Source of the DNA: Eubacteriales bacterium
GTDB taxonomy: Bacteria; Bacillota_A; Clostridia; Christensenellales; Aristaeellaceae
Direction of reading: 5' to 3'
Length of the DNA stretch: 7,688 bases
NCBI GenBank assembly: GCA_028692205.1
Contig: JAQUXV010000066.1
Coordinates: 2,876 to 10,563 of the forward strand
The notes beneath the pieces are model-generated. The model was not told where the DNA came from, did not search any database, and was given only the letters and a program-made list of their open reading frames with translations. Positions within the stretch are counted from its first letter, which is position 1; every line of letters begins with the position of its first letter. The position numbers and the translations under genes were made by a program. Positions 5,222-7,688 of the stretch are shown here, in pieces.

Positions 5222-6831
5222 AGCTGCTGATTGTGGACGACGAAAGGCATGTGATTACGGCAATCCGCTGTCTGGTGCCCGCCAAACAGCTGGGCATTAC
5301 GGAGATCATCTCGGCGCAAACGGCGGCCGAGGCAAAAGTGCTGCTGGAAAAAGAAAAGCCCGATATCGCGATTATCGATATCATTTTGCAAAACCAGACC
5401 GGCATCAGCCTGCTGGCCTTCATCGTAAACAAACGGCTGCCCACCCAGGTAATCGCAATTTCGGGCCACAGCGATTACGAATATGTGCGCGCCATGCTGT
5501 TGAACGGCGCGGTGGACTACCTGCTGAAGCCTGTTGAAGCCAACCCGCTGATCAACTCCCTGCAAAAAGCCATTGCCCGCCTTTCCCCCGGCGAGCCGGA
5601 AAAAACAACCGCGCCCCTGCTGGTTAACAGCATGAACCTGTCCGCCCAATACATGCGCACGCTGCTTCGGAAACTGCTGTCGTCGCCGGGGGACCAGAGC
5701 GTGTTTTCCAAGCTGGCGGCGCTGGTGCAGGCCATTCCCGGCGCGCGGCGCTGCACGCTGATGTATTACGACCTTGCTTACCTGCCGTCGAGCAGCGCCT
5801 CGTTTCTTTCCCATGTGAACATCTTCGAAGAAAAAATGAAAAGTTATCTCGCCATGTACCAGTGCGGTTTCCTGCTGGAGAAATTTACGTCCCAGCAAAA
5901 CCGACTTATGCTGATCTTCGAAAACGGCGCGCGCAGCGAAAAAATAGAATCCATTGCGGGGGACGCCTTCGCGGACACGGCGCTCTCCTTCCACATGGGC
6001 TGCGTTTGGGACAAGGAATTCCCCGCCCAGTTCCCGGAGGGGTACGCGCAGGCTGTCGCCGCGTTTTTCTCGGATTATTGCGAGATGACGCCGGAAATGA
6101 TGCAGCCCTATTCCAAACCGGGGCCCGCCCCCAAGGCAAAGCACCCGCCGGAGCTGGAACGCGAGCTGTTGTCCCAGATGATCGCGCAGGACGGCGCCGG
6201 GCTGGAGACGGCGGCGCACGCGTGGCTGGATGGGGTGCTGAACGGCGACGCCACGCCGCGCTGTTTTGTGCGGGATCTGGTAAATTTCTACAATGCCATG
6301 TATTCCCGCTGGCTGCTCCGCATTCGCGAATTTTACCCCGATTTTCCGGGCAACGTTGCCGCCGAGCGCGTTTCCTTTTGCGATTTTTTAGATGAATATT
6401 ATACCTTCTCACGCCCCATGATGCGCGCCGGTATTCTGCGAAGCCTGCGGCTGCTTTTTCAGCATATGGGCAGCACCTTTGCCGGGGAAGACGTTGTAAA
6501 ACAGGTCGCCTTCTACATGGAGCTGAACTACAGCGAGCCGCTGAACCAGGCGGAATACGCGCGGCTGTTCCATTTGAACAAGGACTACCTTAGCCGGAAA
6601 TTCAAGCAGGTTTACGGCGAGGGCATGATTACGCATATGAACCGCCTGAAAATCACCCACGCCGAACAGCTGATGCACGACCCGTCGCTGAAAATCCGGG
6701 ATATCGCCTACCAGACCGGGTTTGGAGACGAAAAATATTTCACACGGCAGTTTAAGGAATTTATGCAGGTTACGCCCAGCGAGTACAGGGCCTTGCTGAT
6801 CTGTGGGGAAAGCGGGGCAAAGGGCGGCTGA
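5218..6831 (+). CDS. Response regulator with AraC-type DNA-binding domain, YesN type
   Basis: Cytoplasmic transcription factor of 537 residues, the phosphate acceptor of the kinase above. The receiver domain (1-120) has the acidic pair Asp7-Asp8, phospho-accepting Asp54, Ser82 (in AISGHSDYEY) and Lys104 (in YLLKP). A central region (about 125-420) shows no motif I recognise; YesN-type regulators often carry such a poorly characterised linker domain. The C-terminal AraC domain (about 428-527) has two helix-turn-helix units, QAEYARLFHLNKDYLSRKFK (444-463) and IRDIAYQTGFGDEKYFTRQF (493-512), ending with the family signature VTPSEYR. The start is TTG 5218, whose TTGA contains the kinase stop, a sign of translational coupling. 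One oddity: the loop after Asp54 reads IILQNQTG, lacking the usual proline four residues on. Likely targets are direct repeat pair A and the importer promoter. Total length is within the YesN range. Confidence 0.95.
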   Translation: MKLLIVDDERHVITAIRCLVPAKQLGITEIISAQTAAEAKVLLEKEKPDIAIIDIILQNQTGISLLAFIVNKRLPTQVIAISGHSDYEYVRAMLLNGAVDYLLKPVEANPLINSLQKAIARLSPGEPEKTTAPLLVNSMNLSAQYMRTLLRKLLSSPGDQSVFSKLAALVQAIPGARRCTLMYYDLAYLPSSSASFLSHVNIFEEKMKSYLAMYQCGFLLEKFTSQQNRLMLIFENGARSEKIESIAGDAFADTALSFHMGCVWDKEFPAQFPEGYAQAVAAFFSDYCEMTPEMMQPYSKPGPAPKAKHPPELERELLSQMIAQDGAGLETAAHAWLDGVLNGDATPRCFVRDLVNFYNAMYSRWLLRIREFYPDFPGNVAAERVSFCDFLDEYYTFSRPMMRAGILRSLRLLFQHMGSTFAGEDVVKQVAFYMELNYSEPLNQAEYARLFHLNKDYLSRKFKQVYGEGMITHMNRLKITHAEQLMHDPSLKIRDIAYQTGFGDEKYFTRQFKEFMQVTPSEYRALLICGESGAKGG

Positions 6832-6834
6832 GCC

Positions 6835-7688
6835 TTACCCCCGCGCCGCGGCCCTGCGGCGGTTGTCGCACACGCCCGCGTACAGGTTCGTCGCGATACC
6901 CGACAGGATCAACGCCATGCCGATCAGCTGCGGTTGGGTAAAGTGCTCGCGAAGCGCGATAACCCCAACGATCACGGAGGTCGTGAGTTCAAAGGTGGAA
7001 AAAATCCCCGCCCGGAACGATCCGGTTCCCCTCAGCCCCACCTGAAACATGGCGTTGGCGGCTACGCGCTGGGCAAAGCCGACAAACAACAGCAGCAGCC
7101 AAATCGACGCCTCGCCGAATACCGCAAAACGGTTCGTAACCCCGCTGGCAACGCCCGCGCAAATCGCGTTGCCCAGCGCCATATAAAAATTCAGCACGCT
7201 GGCATGAAGGTCTTTCAGGCCGGATTTTTCCATATAAACCATATAAAACGCCCATGTCAGGCCGGAGCCGGCCGCCAGCGCAATGCCGGTCAGGTTTCCC
7301 CCGGTCAGGCTTCCCGCGCTTTGGAACAGCACGCCCGCCGCCGAAAGCGCCAGCGCCGCCATGCGCAGCGCGCCCATCCTCTGCCTGAAAAAACAGAACA
7401 GATAGGCTGCCACCGCCACCGGGTAGATGAAATGCAGCGTTGTGGCCATGCCGACCGGGATAAAGGCGTACGAAGAGTTCAGCAGCAGCGAAGTGGCGCT
7501 GGAGCTTAACGCCAGCAGCCCCAGCGAGCCAAGCGTGCGCCGGTCCACCTTCAGGCCCACGCCCGCGCGCCGCATCCACCCGTACAAAAAAGGCAGCGCA
7601 AACAGGCAGATATAGAAGGTACATAAAAGCCCGTTGCCGCCGAAAGCGTAGGTCAGCTTGATCAGCGTGGGGCAGACGCCGTAAATGA
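6835..7688 (-). CDS. EamA/DMT-family membrane transporter (N-terminus outside window)
   Basis: Drug/metabolite-superfamily permease; members export or import small metabolites such as amino acids or nucleotide derivatives, and the substrate here is unknown. The frame runs from the window edge to a TAA at 6837-6835, giving 283 residues; a normal member has about 290-300, so only a short N-terminal piece is missing. The visible start, LIKLTYAFGGNGLLCTFYIC followed by LFALPFL, matches the first helices of EamA proteins. About nine to ten hydrophobic segments form two EamA repeats: TTLHFIYPVAVAAYLF closes the first, and STFELTTSVIVGVIALREHF followed by QLIGMALILSGI closes the second. The C-terminal tail is short and basic (DNRRRAAARG). 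An internal TTG at 7587 could be read as a start but would lose a clear transmembrane helix, so I reject it. The gene converges on the regulator gene with only 3 bases between stop codons and seems functionally unrelated. Confidence 0.9.
   Translation of the reverse strand, partial: IYGVCPTLIKLTYAFGGNGLLCTFYICLFALPFLYGWMRRAGVGLKVDRRTLGSLGLLALSSSATSLLLNSSYAFIPVGMATTLHFIYPVAVAAYLFCFFRQRMGALRMAALALSAAGVLFQSAGSLTGGNLTGIALAAGSGLTWAFYMVYMEKSGLKDLHASVLNFYMALGNAICAGVASGVTNRFAVFGEASIWLLLLFVGFAQRVAANAMFQVGLRGTGSFRAGIFSTFELTTSVIVGVIALREHFTQPQLIGMALILSGIATNLYAGVCDNRRRAAARG
6844..6861. other. GC-rich hairpin at the convergent gene ends
   Basis: CGCCGC (6844-6849) and GCGGCG (6856-6861) form a perfect 6-bp stem with a 6-base loop, 13 bases past the regulator stop and inside the last codons of the transporter. 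No T-run follows on either strand, so it is at best a weak transcription barrier for the rightward operon. The Arg/Ala-rich codons of the transporter tail could produce it by chance. Confidence 0.2.

Noticed and set aside
5170..6219. A 349-codon minus-strand open frame opposite the regulator gene
   Set aside because: Composition rich in Arg, Gln, Gly and His typical of an antisense shadow; it overlaps a complete, motif-bearing response regulator.
7585..7587. TTG as the start of the EamA transporter
   Set aside because: The frame continues to the window end with clear first-helix EamA sequence, and no ribosome site precedes this TTG.

Overview
The window looks like chromosome from a Gram-positive, clostridia-like (Firmicutes) bacterium, probably a gut or other anaerobic carbohydrate degrader. 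This is inferred from gene content and style: a CUT1-type sugar ABC importer with no ATPase gene beside it, a YesM/YesN-type two-component system, strong AGGAGG-like ribosome binding sites and GC-rich coding sequence. No rRNA, tRNA, CRISPR array, insertion sequence or other mobile element is visible.

Layout. Positions 1-2910 (minus strand) hold an importer operon read right to left: a MalF/UgpA-like permease, a MalG/UgpE-like permease (start overlapping the previous stop by 1 base), then an extracellular solute-binding protein whose C-terminus lies beyond position 1. Positions 2911-3244 are a divergent intergenic region with unusually rich structure: a 14-bp direct repeat pair with a 22-bp period, a second, different direct repeat pair with the same 22-bp period, a strong perfect-stem palindrome, an extended -10 promoter facing right and a candidate activator-dependent promoter facing left. 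Positions 3245-6831 (plus strand) encode a LytS/YesM-type sensor histidine kinase and a YesN-type response regulator (receiver domain plus AraC-type HTH), coupled by a TTGA stop/start overlap. Positions 6835-7688 (minus strand) hold a convergent EamA/DMT-family transporter cut by the window end.

How the genes work together (inference). The membrane kinase senses an extracellular ligand, perhaps a sugar or the sugar-loaded binding protein, through a Cache-like domain. It phosphorylates the AraC-type regulator, which binds the 22-bp-period direct repeats just upstream of the weak -35 of the importer promoter and switches the importer on. The importer would borrow a shared ATPase (MsmX-like) encoded elsewhere. 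The drug/metabolite transporter appears to be an unrelated neighbour.

The gene types are all known. The parts most worth a second look are the intergenic operators, the binding protein with no lipobox cysteine, and the atypical motifs in the kinase and the receiver domain.
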